Of a stretch of 64,000 nt of DNA, positions 1 through 8,213 are shown in pieces. Position numbers and translations under genes: made by a program. The stretch is taken from positions 5,231 to 69,230 of the forward strand of contig CAZONX010000002.1 of the NCBI GenBank assembly GCA_964581295.1. Direction: 5' to 3'. The stretch comes from JAHEEL01 sp964581295. GTDB taxonomy: Bacteria; Actinomycetota; Acidimicrobiia; Spongiisociales; UBA5794. The notes below the pieces were generated by a model, which did no database searches, was not told the DNA's origin, and was given only the letters and a program-made list of their open reading frames with translations. Each line of letters opens with the position of its first letter. Positions within the stretch are counted from its first letter, which is position 1.

Positions 1-1644
1 CAGCGCTTCGGATGCTTCCGCGAGCATCACATTGTTCGAAGTGATGCCGCCGACGGCACCGTGAACCACCGACACCGCAGCGTCATCTCGAGAGATCTTC
101 GCAACCGCGTCGCGGATCGCCTCGAGCGAACCATGGGCATCAGCCTTGACGATGATGCGAAGCTCGGCGTGATCGGAGGTGCGCAGCGTCTCAAGCAATT
201 GTGTGAGTCGCTCGGTTGCAGTGGGAACCGTCAGCTCCGCTCCCCGCTTGCGGGTCGTCTCTTCCTCGGCCATCTTGCGAGCGATTCGCTCGTTCTTCAC
301 GACCTGGAACATGTCTCCGGCAAGGGGCACTTCGCCCCAACCCGAGACGAGGACCGGGGCGCTTGGTCCGGCGCTCTTCAGCTGCGTGCCGCGCTCGTCG
401 AACATGGCACGGACACGGCCGGTTACGGTTCCGCACGCGATCGCGTCGCCTCGTTTCAACGTGCCGCGTTGCACGATGAGAGTGGCGACCGGCCCACGGC
501 CGATCTCGAGCTGGCCCTCGACCACCGTGCCGACGGCCGGAGCGCTGGGATTCGCAGTGAGTTCCTCGACTTCGGCGAGTAGGGCGACGATTTCGAGGAG
601 GTCGTCCACTCCATCGCCCTTGAGCGCCGACACTTCAACTGCTGGAACATCGCCGCCGAGGTCCTCTACGACGATCCCGTGTTGGGTGAGCGCGGCACGC
701 ACCGCGTAGGGATCCGCGGTTTCAAGGTCCATCTTGTTGATCGCCACGACGATCGGGACATCCGCCGCCTTGGCGTGGTCGATGGCCTCGACGGTCTGCG
801 GCATCACGCCGTCGTTCGCTGCGACCACGAGAATCACGAGGTCGGTGACGTTTGCCCCGCGTGCTCGGAGCGCGGTGAACGCTTCGTGGCCCGGAGTATC
901 GATGAAGGTGATCAGCTTCCCGCGACTCGTGACCTGATAGGCCCCGATGTGTTGGGTGATGCCTCCGGCTTCGCCCGCGACCACGTCGGTGGTCCGGATC
1001 GTATCGAGCAACTGTGTCTTGCCGTGATCAACATGGCCCATCACAGTGACAACGGCGGGGCGAGGCTTCAGGCTCGCCGGGTCGTCCTCGTATTCGATGA
1101 TGTGGTGTGTGGGACCGACGTCTTCGACGACCTCTTCATCGCTCTCCGCAACGAGGAGGTCGTAACCAAACTTGCGGCCGAGAGGCTCGATCGCGTCCAC
1201 CGGAATCGTCCCGTCGGCAGGCACCATCTCGCCCATTTCCATCAAGGCTTGAACGATTTCGACAGTCCTGGTCTGGATCATGCGGGCGAGTTCGTGCGTG
1301 GTCAGCCCGGACTCGACGAGCAGAACATGCTCGTCTCCAGCGCCCGTCTCCGGCTCCTCTTCGGCTTCTTCGACTTCCGGCTCGGATTCGACCGCGGTTT
1401 CGCTCTCAGGTTCGGCGACCGGCTCGGGTTGCGAGGCCGGCTCCGCTTCGACCGCGGCGGCTGTCGGCGTCTCGGGCTTGACGCTCGAGTCGTCATATGA
1501 CAAACGAACGAGCGCGACGGCGTCCTCGTCGAGACCCGATGAGGGCGTCTTCACGTCGATCCCGAGTTCTTGGGCGCGCGCGAGCACGACCTTGGACTCG
1601 AGATCGAGATCTCGAGCGAGTTCGTAGACTCGTTGCTTCGCCAC
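1..1644 (-). CDS. infB: Translation initiation factor IF-2 (3' end outside window)
   Basis: GTPase that places initiator tRNA on the 30S subunit and promotes subunit joining. The 548 codons here cover the IF-2 N-terminal fold (MAKQRVYELARDLDLESK), a linker rich in Glu, Pro and Ala, and the G domain from about residue 195. G-domain motifs VMGHVDHGKT, AGGITQHIG, DTPGHEAF and NKMD are all visible, followed by domain II and part of domain III. The C-terminal tRNA-binding domain lies beyond base 1. The start is GTG at 1644, with a GAGGAG ribosome binding site lying inside the end of nusA. The nusA stop and this start abut (TGAGTG), so translational coupling is likely. Identification is firm. Confidence 0.97.
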   Translation of the reverse strand, partial: MAKQRVYELARDLDLESKVVLARAQELGIDVKTPSSGLDEDAVALVRLSYDDSSVKPETPTAAAVEAEPASQPEPVAEPESETAVESEPEVEEAEEEPETGAGDEHVLLVESGLTTHELARMIQTRTVEIVQALMEMGEMVPADGTIPVDAIEPLGRKFGYDLLVAESDEEVVEDVGPTHHIIEYEDDPASLKPRPAVVTVMGHVDHGKTQLLDTIRTTDVVAGEAGGITQHIGAYQVTSRGKLITFIDTPGHEAFTALRARGANVTDLVILVVAANDGVMPQTVEAIDHAKAADVPIVVAINKMDLETADPYAVRAALTQHGIVVEDLGGDVPAVEVSALKGDGVDDLLEIVALLAEVEELTANPSAPAVGTVVEGQLEIGRGPVATLIVQRGTLKRGDAIACGTVTGRVRAMFDERGTQLKSAGPSAPVLVSGWGEVPLAGDMFQVVKNERIARKMAEEETTRKRGAELTVPTATERLTQLLETLRTSDHAELRIIVKADAHGSLEAIRDAVAKISRDDAAVSVVHGAVGGITSNNVMLAEASEAL

Positions 1645-2890
1645 TCAGTTCTCCTCGTTTTCTGCTTCTGTGTCGGATGAATCCTCGCCGGCCTCTTCGG
1701 CGGCAGCCTCTTCAGCGACGATCTCCTCGACCTCTTCGACCACGGCCTCCTCGGCAANNNNNNNNNNNNNNNNNNNNNNNNNNNNNNNNNNNNNNNNNNN
1801 NNNNNNNNNNNNNNNNNNNNNNNNNNNNNNNNNNNNNNNNNNNNNNNNNNNNNNNNNCTTCGACCACGGCGGCGTCGACGACCGCTTCCACCGGAGCGTC
1901 CTCTTCCTCCTCAATGTCGAGTCCGAGATCCTGGCTCTCAGATCGAATGTCGATCCGGTAGCCGGAGAGCCGGGCTGCGAGACGGGCGTTCTGCCCTTCC
2001 TTGCCGATCGCGAGCGACAGCTGGTGATCGGGGACCACGACTTCGGCCGTCCGCTCGTCTTCGTCGAGGCGCACTTCCTTGACTCGCGCCGGGCTCAGAG
2101 CCTCAGCGATGAAGCCCTCGGTGTCGTCGCGCCATTCGACGATGTCGACCTTCTCGCCCCGCAACTCGTTGACGACCTGCCGGACGCGAGATCCGCGGGC
2201 CCCGACGCACGCACCCACCGGGTCGACGTTGGGGTCGTTTGACGCCACAGCAATCTTTGTGCGGTGCCCCGGCTCACGTGCGATGGCTCGGATCTCGACG
2301 TCGCCGTCGACGAGCTCCGGGACTTCAAGCTCGAAGAGCGAGCGGATGAACTCTGGATGGCTTCGCGATACGACGATCTGCGGGCCCTTGCCCTCACCCC
2401 GCACTTCCAGGATGTATCCCTTGACGCGGTTGCCGCGCTCGAGGCGCTCGTAGGGGATGCGCTCGGAGGACGGCATGATCGCCTCGGCGTCTCCCAAGTC
2501 GAGGATCGCATAGCGATGGTCAGACTGCTGCACGATGCCGGTGATCAGGTCGCCCTCGCGCCCTTCGTAGAGATCGAAGACTTGCTCACGTTTCGCGTCA
2601 CGGAGGCGCTGTCGGATGACCTGCTTCGCAGTCTGGGCTGCGATGCGCCCAAAGTCGTCTGGCGTGTCCTGCCACTCGTTGGTGACATTGCCGTCCTCGT
2701 CGAGTTCCTGACCGTAGACGAGGATTTCGCCGGTGTCGGCATCAATTGTGACGCGCGCCTCTTCTGCGGCCCCGGGCGTGCGCTTGTAGGCGGAAACCAA
2801 TGCGTTCGCCAGCGCGTCAAGAATGGTGTCGGCCGGAACACCCTTCTCGCGCTCGAGCAGCTCCAACGCGTCCAACAGGTTGTAGTCCAT
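1645..2890 (-). CDS. nusA: Transcription termination/antitermination factor NusA (interrupted by an N gap)
   Basis: Binds RNA polymerase and nascent RNA to modulate pausing, termination and antitermination. From ATG at 2890 the protein shows the N-terminal polymerase-binding domain (MDYNLLDALELLEREKGVPA), an S1 domain (about 130-200) and tandem KH domains ending near residue 325 (HQLSLAIGKEGQNARLAARL). A strongly acidic Glu/Ala tail follows. The 100-N gap falls in this tail. The frame left of the gap that fits runs AEEAVVEEVEEIVAEE to NEEN and stops at 1645, next to infB; the frame that continues directly through the Ns ends differently, so true gap length is not 100. The repetitive tail probably caused the gap. 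It sits 12 bp after rimP, in the rimP-nusA-infB operon. Confidence 0.95.
1758..1857. other. Assembly gap (100 N) in the acidic tail of nusA
   Basis: Exactly 100 Ns, a placeholder length. Both flanks encode low-complexity Glu/Ala/Val sequence and share CTTCGACCACGGC, so a repetitive coding tail is the likely cause. The reading frame across the gap cannot be trusted. Confidence 0.95.
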
Positions 2891-2902
2891 CGCTGCCTCT
2901 TC

Positions 2903-3382
2903 CTACGACTTCTTGCCGGGCTTCTCGCCCTTTTCCCAAACAAACACGGTGCGTGCCGACGAGATGTCATCCATCTCGATCCGCCGCTCGTCTCCGTCGA
3001 CCAACACGACGATTGCGTCGGCGTCGGCCGAGACGAGGACGCCGCGGTGGTGCTTGTCGTCCGCGATCTTCGCGAACGTCTTGATGTGCACATCGCTGCT
3101 GAGCGCCTTGGTGAAGTGCTCCGGTCTACGCAGCTTTCGCTCCAGCCCGGGTGATGTCACTTCGAGCGTGTACGCTCCCAAAAACGGGTCGTCCGCTTCG
3201 ATCAGGCGAGCGATACCGCGCGACAGATCGGCAATTCGATCGACGCCAATCGGCTCGCCCGCATCTACCACGACACGCAGCAGCTTGCCGCCGCCCAGGA
3301 CCTCGACATCGTCGAGTTCAATGCCCTCGGCAGCGACGTACGGGTCCACAAGACCCCAGATTTGCTCTGCGACATCGGCCAC
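2903..3382 (-). CDS. rimP: Ribosome maturation factor RimP
   Basis: Needed for maturation of the 30S subunit. The 159-residue protein has the RimP N-terminal alpha/beta domain (GIELDDVEVLGGGKLLRVVV) with the motif YTLEVTSPGLERKL near residue 80, then an SH3-like C-terminal domain. Length is normal. The start is GTG at 3382 with GAGGAG about 10 nt upstream. It is the first gene of the rimP-nusA-infB operon. Its leader on the minus strand holds an inverted repeat (CAACGAG/CTCGTTG) inside the 55-bp sequence duplicated around the next N gap, which could be a control element; that role is inference. Confidence 0.95.
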   Translation of the reverse strand: MADVAEQIWGLVDPYVAAEGIELDDVEVLGGGKLLRVVVDAGEPIGVDRIADLSRGIARLIEADDPFLGAYTLEVTSPGLERKLRRPEHFTKALSSDVHIKTFAKIADDKHHRGVLVSADADAIVVLVDGDERRIEMDDISSARTVFVWEKGEKPGKKS

Positions 3383-3402
3383 GCCCGGTGCTCCTCAATG
3401 CA

Positions 3403-3612
3403 TACATCACACAACGAGGCGGGCCAGGCCCACCTCACACGAACATCTCGTTGCACANNNNNNNNNNNNNNNNNNNNNNNNNNNNNNNNNNNNNNNNNNN
3501 NNNNNNNNNNNNNNNNNNNNNNNNNNNNNNNNNNNNNNNNNNNNNNNNNNNNNNNNNTACATCACACAACGAGGCGGGCCAGGCCCACCTCACACGAACA
3601 TCTCGTTGCACA
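3403..3612. repeat. 55-bp direct repeat flanking an N gap (3458-3557)
   Basis: Bases 3403-3457 and 3558-3612 are identical over 55 bp and lie exactly against the two edges of a 100-N gap. A perfect 55-bp match is what two contigs from a k=55 de Bruijn graph assembly share at their ends. The gap may therefore be an artefact and the true genome may hold one copy. The unit contains a palindrome, CAACGAG to CTCGTTG, with GGGCC/GGCCC inside, and lies in the leader of rimP. Confidence 0.85.
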
Positions 3613-3647
3613 GCCGAGTATAGGCAAAGCCCGCGGGTGTCGTTGAG

Positions 3648-3783
3648 AAGTAGGAAGACACAAGTATCAAGTAGCAAGACAGGAGTCCGAAGACTCGGGT
3701 CGCAGATCGCGAGACCCACCGGCACAGCGGTTTGGGTCTTGCTACTTGCTACTTACTACTGGCCGCTACTTGCTACTCACTAC
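3648..3783. repeat. Heptad-repeat element with inverted arms at the proS 3' end
   Basis: Left arm 3648-3680 contains AGTAGGAAGACACAAGTATC and AAGTAGCAAGAC. Right arm 3736-3783 is the inverted form, GTCTTGCTACTTGCTACTTA and further units. The 7-bp unit is AGTAGCA. The ~55-bp centre has its own inverted repeat (GGGTC...GAGACCC). The right arm enters the last codons of proS and supplies its TAG stop. Folded as RNA, the arms would form a long stem, so a terminator role is possible. Confidence 0.85.
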
Positions 3784-5475
3784 GAGGGCAGCGAGCTCCT
3801 CCGCCGCGGTCTCTATCGCGAGTTCTGACTGCTCGCCGCTGGCTCGCACGGCCAGCTCGACGATTCCATCGGCGAGGCCGCGTGGGCCGACGGTGACGCG
3901 GAACGGAATGCCGATGAGTTCGGCATCCGCGAATTTGACGCCGGGTCGTTCGGCGCGGTCGTCGATCAACACATCGATTCCCGATGAGCGCAGATCTCCG
4001 TAGAGCTGGTCGGCGACCGTCATGGTGTCTTCGTCGTCGGGCTTCACCACGGTGATCACCACCTCGTAGGGCGCGATCGCCACGGGCCACACGATGCCCT
4101 GGTCGTCGTGGTTCATCTCGACGGCCGCAGCGAGGTTCCGTTCGACACCAATGCCGTAGGAGCCCATCACCAGCGGCACCATGGCGCCTTCGGCATCGAG
4201 CACCGTGGCACCAAGGGCCTCGGAGAACTTCGTTCCGAGCTTGAAGATATGCCCGGCCTCGATACCCCGCAGCACCTCGAGCGGCTCTCCGCAGACGGGA
4301 CAGCCTTCGCCGACGACCACGGTGCGGAGGTCCATCCACGCGGTAACGGTGATGTCTCTTGCGACATCGACCCCTCGAAGGTGGTGGTCGTCGAGGTTGG
4401 CCCCGGTGACCATGTTGGTCCGCTCTGCGAGCTGCAAGTCGGCGAAGACGCGCGGACCGCTAACCCCCACTGCGCCGAGGCTGCCGGCGTCGGCACCGAG
4501 GAGCTCACGGATCTCTTCGGGGTGGCCGGGGCGGGCCTCGACCGCACCGGTCTCATCGAGCAGCTTCTGTTCTTGGAGGTCGTGGTCGCCGCGCAGCAGC
4601 ACAAGCACCGCCTCACCGTCGAGCACATACACGAGTGTCTTGACTTGGCGATCCCCCGGCGCACCGCCTTCGAACTCGGCAAGGTCTTTGATCGTGCGCA
4701 CGCCCGGTGTTGGAAAGCGCTCGACTTCCGTAGACCCTTGCGGATCTTCGATTCGGGGCAGCGTGGACGTCGCCCGCTCAACGTTGGCGGCATAGTCGCA
4801 GGCCGAGCAGTGGGCGACGTCGTCCTCGCCGGCCGGCGACGGCACGATGAACTCAATCGAGTCCGTTCCACCCATGGCCCCCGACGATGCCTCGACCGGA
4901 ATAGCCGTCACGCCGATCCGCCGGAACACGTTCGAGTAGGCCGCGAAGTGGCGGTCGAACTGGAGGTCGAGGCCGTCGCCGTCGAGGTCGAAGCTGTACG
5001 AGTCCTTCATGGTGAACTCTCGCACACGTAGCAGCCCGGCTTTCGGACGTGCCTCGTCGCGGAACTTCGTCTGGATCTGGTACCAGAGCTGTGGTAGGTG
5101 CTTGTACGACGTGACCTCGGTGGCGATCGTGGTGAAGATCTCCTCGTGCGTCGGGCCGAGCACGGCATCGCCGCCGCGCAGGTCGTTCAGCTTGAAGAGG
5201 ATCTCCCCCATGGTGTCGAACCGGCCGGTGCGCTCCCAGATCTCACGCGGGTGGAGTGCCGGCAGCAACAGCTCCTGTCCGCCGATCGCGTCGATCTCTT
5301 CTCGGATGATTGCGATGATCTTCGACCGGACCCGGTAGCCGAGCGGCAGCAGCGAGTAGACACCGGCCATGAGCTGACGGACGTATCCACCGCGCACCAG
5401 CAATCGGTGGCTCACGGCGTCGGCGTCGGCCGGGTCGTCTCGGAGGGTTGGGATGAACGCCTGTGACCAACGCAC
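3766..5475 (-). CDS. proS: Prolyl-tRNA synthetase, bacterial type
   Basis: Charges tRNA-Pro. The 569 residues match the bacterial ProS type with an editing insertion. Class II motif 2 region TKFRDEARPKAGLLRVREF is at about residues 136-154, the trans-editing-like insertion spans about 220-400, motif 3 is GSYGIGVERNLAAAVE, and a C-terminal anticodon-binding domain follows. The start is GTG at 5475 with CTGGAG upstream. The gene reads toward rimP-nusA-infB, a common actinobacterial order. The last residues, VVSSK-stop, are encoded by heptad-repeat DNA (AGTGAGTAGCAAGTAG), so the repeat has shaped the C-terminus. Confidence 0.97.
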   Translation of the reverse strand: MRWSQAFIPTLRDDPADADAVSHRLLVRGGYVRQLMAGVYSLLPLGYRVRSKIIAIIREEIDAIGGQELLLPALHPREIWERTGRFDTMGEILFKLNDLRGGDAVLGPTHEEIFTTIATEVTSYKHLPQLWYQIQTKFRDEARPKAGLLRVREFTMKDSYSFDLDGDGLDLQFDRHFAAYSNVFRRIGVTAIPVEASSGAMGGTDSIEFIVPSPAGEDDVAHCSACDYAANVERATSTLPRIEDPQGSTEVERFPTPGVRTIKDLAEFEGGAPGDRQVKTLVYVLDGEAVLVLLRGDHDLQEQKLLDETGAVEARPGHPEEIRELLGADAGSLGAVGVSGPRVFADLQLAERTNMVTGANLDDHHLRGVDVARDITVTAWMDLRTVVVGEGCPVCGEPLEVLRGIEAGHIFKLGTKFSEALGATVLDAEGAMVPLVMGSYGIGVERNLAAAVEMNHDDQGIVWPVAIAPYEVVITVVKPDDEDTMTVADQLYGDLRSSGIDVLIDDRAERPGVKFADAELIGIPFRVTVGPRGLADGIVELAVRASGEQSELAIETAAEELAALVVSSK

Positions 5476-5524
5476 GCACTGACTCCAGTGATCTCGGGGA
5501 TCGCCGAGGATAGCGGTGGTGACG

Positions 5525-6898
5525 TCAGTCCACGGTCAGGTGGTATGCCCCGGGTCCGGACAGGTTGCCGTCTCCGACGATCACGAAGAACGATCCGGCC
5601 TCACCTGCGGTGAAGACAATCCTGGCATTGCTGCCGAAGAGGCCTCCTCCCGAATCGTCGTCGACGGCGCGCAGGAAGCCTCGCCCCTCCGGTCCGTCAA
5701 CCATGAGCACGGGATCGAACGTGATCGCGTCGACGTCGAGGGTGATCGCTTGCCCTTTGCCGAGGTCGACCCGGTGCCAATCGAAGTCACCCGGATAGTC
5801 GATGTTCCCGGTGATCGTGGAATTGCGCGCGAGAACGCGCCCGTCGTCCGGGTCGGGCCACGGCGTGAGGTCAACGTTGCTCCGGAGGCGGACCTCGCCC
5901 GCACCGGAGAGGTTCTCGACCCGCAAGACGTGGGGTCCTCGATAGGTGATGAGCTCGTCGATGCGCTCGTCGCCGTTCTCGGTGTCATCGGCGGTCGCGA
6001 TCTCGAGACCGTCGATGGTGGAAAGCGTGAGCGATGCGTCAGATTCGCTGCTCGCATCGAACGAGACGTCGGAATAGAGCGCCGGCTCGAAGACCAGCAC
6101 GTACTCTTGCCACACGTTTTCAAACGAGAGGCGATGCAGGTCTGTGCCGTTGGCGGTCGGTGGGCGGCGATCGCCGAGTTCGGATCCCTGCGGCCCGGCC
6201 CGCATGCGTTCGACTGTCGCCGCTGCGTCGGTGATGGATCCGGAGAGCCCGAACTCTTCGAGGAAGCTGAAGTTCGTGATCCCCACGACAGTGCCGTCCT
6301 CGTCCACGAGGGCTCCGCCGCTCTGGCCGCCGACCACCGTGGTGTCCGATTGCAGGAACGTCCACTCTCCCACCGTCCACTCCCGGGTACGAGACAAGAT
6401 CCCTTCGGTGATGGTCGGCTGTGGAAAGGACTCCGATTCGCCCGGGTAGCCGACGAGGTAGACCGGGCGGCCCAAGGGGATGTCCTCGCCGCTGTCGAGC
6501 TCGGCCGGCTTCGGCAGATTCGCTGTGCCGGACACGTCGAGGATGGCGACGTCGCCGAAGAGATCCGCTCCGATGACCGGTGCGTCTCGGACCTCGGTCC
6601 CGTTTGGGAACACCACACGCGCCTCGCGGTAGGGCCATACGACGTGCGCGGCTGTGAGCACCGTGTCCGCGTCGATCAATATGCCGCTGCCGCCGGCAAT
6701 GTCGGTCTCGATCGAAGCGATCGACGGTGCTACCTGCTCATAGATCTGCTCGGCCCGAGTCGGTTCGGCCGCCGTTGTTGCCGTGATCTCGGTTGGAACC
6801 GATTTCGTGGTGGTTGTTGACGGCTCGCCGGCAGAGGTGCACGCGGCCACAGCCACAGCCATTGCGGCGCACGCAGCTCCGACCCGGCGCCGGTTCAA
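5525..6898 (-). CDS. Secreted trypsin-like serine protease, lipoprotein
   Basis: A 457-residue exported protein. The signal peptide ends in a lipobox-like AVAVAAC with Cys20 as the predicted lipidated residue, followed by a Thr/Ser-rich linker. A trypsin-fold protease domain follows, with catalytic triad candidates His85 (LTAAHVVW), Asp116 (GDVAILDV) and Ser193 (GGQSGGAL). The C-terminal ~200 residues contain two beta-rich segments resembling pre-peptidase C-terminal domains. The start ATG overlaps the ispG stop by 4 nt (ATGA). The likely site is the outer face of the cytoplasmic membrane. Function in envelope protein processing is inference; the substrate is unknown. Confidence 0.85.
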   Translation of the reverse strand: MNRRRVGAACAAMAVAVAACTSAGEPSTTTTKSVPTEITATTAAEPTRAEQIYEQVAPSIASIETDIAGGSGILIDADTVLTAAHVVWPYREARVVFPNGTEVRDAPVIGADLFGDVAILDVSGTANLPKPAELDSGEDIPLGRPVYLVGYPGESESFPQPTITEGILSRTREWTVGEWTFLQSDTTVVGGQSGGALVDEDGTVVGITNFSFLEEFGLSGSITDAAATVERMRAGPQGSELGDRRPPTANGTDLHRLSFENVWQEYVLVFEPALYSDVSFDASSESDASLTLSTIDGLEIATADDTENGDERIDELITYRGPHVLRVENLSGAGEVRLRSNVDLTPWPDPDDGRVLARNSTITGNIDYPGDFDWHRVDLGKGQAITLDVDAITFDPVLMVDGPEGRGFLRAVDDDSGGGLFGSNARIVFTAGEAGSFFVIVGDGNLSGPGAYHLTVD

Positions 6899-8112
6899 CT
6901 GGGATCTCCGGCGGCGACATCGGCCACGGTCGCCCGCCGCTGGGCGGCGCGGTTTGCGTCTCCCTGAAGGTCCAGGAGCTCGATGCGAGCCTCTTCAGCG
7001 AGGTCGGCTGCCGAGAGGTCCGCGGCCGCCAGGCGAGCTTCGACGCCTTCTTCGACCAGGCGCGTCGCTTCGTCGAGGAGGGCTTCGACCATCTCGTCTT
7101 CGGCCACGACGCGTACGACCTGCCCCTTGATGAAGAGATGCCCCTTGCCGCGCCCCGCTGCGATCCCAATATCGGCTTCGCGAGCTTCCCCGGGACCATT
7201 GACGATGCAGCCCATGATCGCCACCTGGATCGGGAGGTTCGCTGCCTCGAGCGCCTCGGTGGCTTCCTTGGCAACCTTGATGACGTCGACATCGGCTCGT
7301 CCGCACGACGGGCAGGCAACGAGGTCGAGTCCGGTGCGTTCGCGCAGGCCGAGGTATTCGAGCAGTTGTCGTCCGGCCTTGGCTTCTTCCACCGGGTCGG
7401 CGGTGAGTGAGAAACGGATCGTGTCCCCGATGCCTTCGAGCAGCAGCGTGGCGATCCCGGCAACCGACTTGATCAGACCACCCGGCGGCGGCCCGGCTTC
7501 GGTGACGCCGAGGTGTAGCGGATACTCGACGCGTTCGGCGAGGAGCCGATAGGACTCGACCATGCGCGGGACGTTCGAGTGCTTCACCGAGATCTTGATG
7601 TCGTGGAATCCGACGTCTTCGAGGTAGCGGATCTCAGCCAGCGCCGAACGAACGAGCGCCTCCGGCACGGCAGAACCGAACTCTTCGAGGAGATCCTTGT
7701 CGAGCGAGCCGGCGTTGACGCCGACGCGAATCGACACGCCGGCATCGGCGGCAGCGCGTGCGACCGTCTTGATGTGCTCTTCTTTGCGGATGTTGCCCGG
7801 ATTGAGCCGCAGACCGGCGACGCCGGCCTCGAGGGCGGCGAGGGCGAGGCGGTACTGATAGTGGATGTCGGCGATGATCGGAACGGGTGAACGCGGGACA
7901 ATCTCCGCGAGGCCTTGTGCTGCTTCGGTGTCGTTGCAGGTGATGCGAACGATGTCTGCCCCGGCGCCGCGCAGCGCGTACACCTGCGACAGCGTGGCGT
8001 CGACATCGGCTGTCTTGGTGGTGGTCATCGACTGCACACTGATCGGCGCGCCGCCCCCAACGGCCACGTCCCCCACCATGACCTGTCGCGATTCCCGCCG
8101 TTCGATGCTCAT
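6895..8112 (-). CDS. ispG: 4-hydroxy-3-methylbut-2-en-1-yl diphosphate synthase IspG (GcpE)
   Basis: Iron-sulfur enzyme of the MEP isoprenoid pathway, converting MEcPP to HMBPP. The 405 residues show the TIM-barrel start (PISVQSMTTTKTADVDAT), RLNPGNIRKEEH, and the cluster ligands CPSCGR and GCIVNGPGEA near the C-terminal third. An Ala/Glu-rich tail extends past the usual end. dxr, from the same pathway, is two genes upstream. A TACCAT -10 box sits 7 nt before the ATG, which suggests a leaderless transcript starting this gene and the protease lipoprotein. Confidence 0.96.
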   Translation of the reverse strand: MSIERRESRQVMVGDVAVGGGAPISVQSMTTTKTADVDATLSQVYALRGAGADIVRITCNDTEAAQGLAEIVPRSPVPIIADIHYQYRLALAALEAGVAGLRLNPGNIRKEEHIKTVARAAADAGVSIRVGVNAGSLDKDLLEEFGSAVPEALVRSALAEIRYLEDVGFHDIKISVKHSNVPRMVESYRLLAERVEYPLHLGVTEAGPPPGGLIKSVAGIATLLLEGIGDTIRFSLTADPVEEAKAGRQLLEYLGLRERTGLDLVACPSCGRADVDVIKVAKEATEALEAANLPIQVAIMGCIVNGPGEAREADIGIAAGRGKGHLFIKGQVVRVVAEDEMVEALLDEATRLVEEGVEARLAAADLSAADLAEEARIELLDLQGDANRAAQRRATVADVAAGDPS

Positions 8113-8119
8113 GAGATCA

Positions 8120-8125
8120 ATGGTA
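8120..8125 (-). promoter_or_regulatory. Leaderless -10 box of ispG (TACCAT)
   Basis: TAnnnT hexamer with a 7-nt gap to the ATG, which would place the transcript start at the start codon. No clear -35 or Shine-Dalgarno sequence is visible. Confidence 0.6.
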
Positions 8126-8161
8126 GGAGGTCAACGGTCCGAGTAGCGGAGGAGAGAAGAG

Positions 8162-8213
8162 GTCGCCAGTCAAGACGCGATGGATCCGGTCTCGAGTCTT
8201 GCTACTTGCCTAC
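8162..8213. repeat. Heptad-repeat element at the rseP 3' end
   Basis: Arms GTCGCCAGTCAAGAC (8162-8176) and GTCTTGCTACTTGCC (8196-8210) face each other around a ~20-bp centre with GGTCTCGAG. Both arms end in CAAGAC toward the centre but use different heptad variants (AGTCGCC and AGTAGCA). The TAG stop of the adjacent protease gene lies at the outer edge. Confidence 0.75.

Noticed and set aside
3403..3612. Tandem or CRISPR-like direct repeat at 3.4-3.6 kb
   Set aside because: Only two copies, exactly against the gap edges, without spacers. Best read as an assembly overlap.
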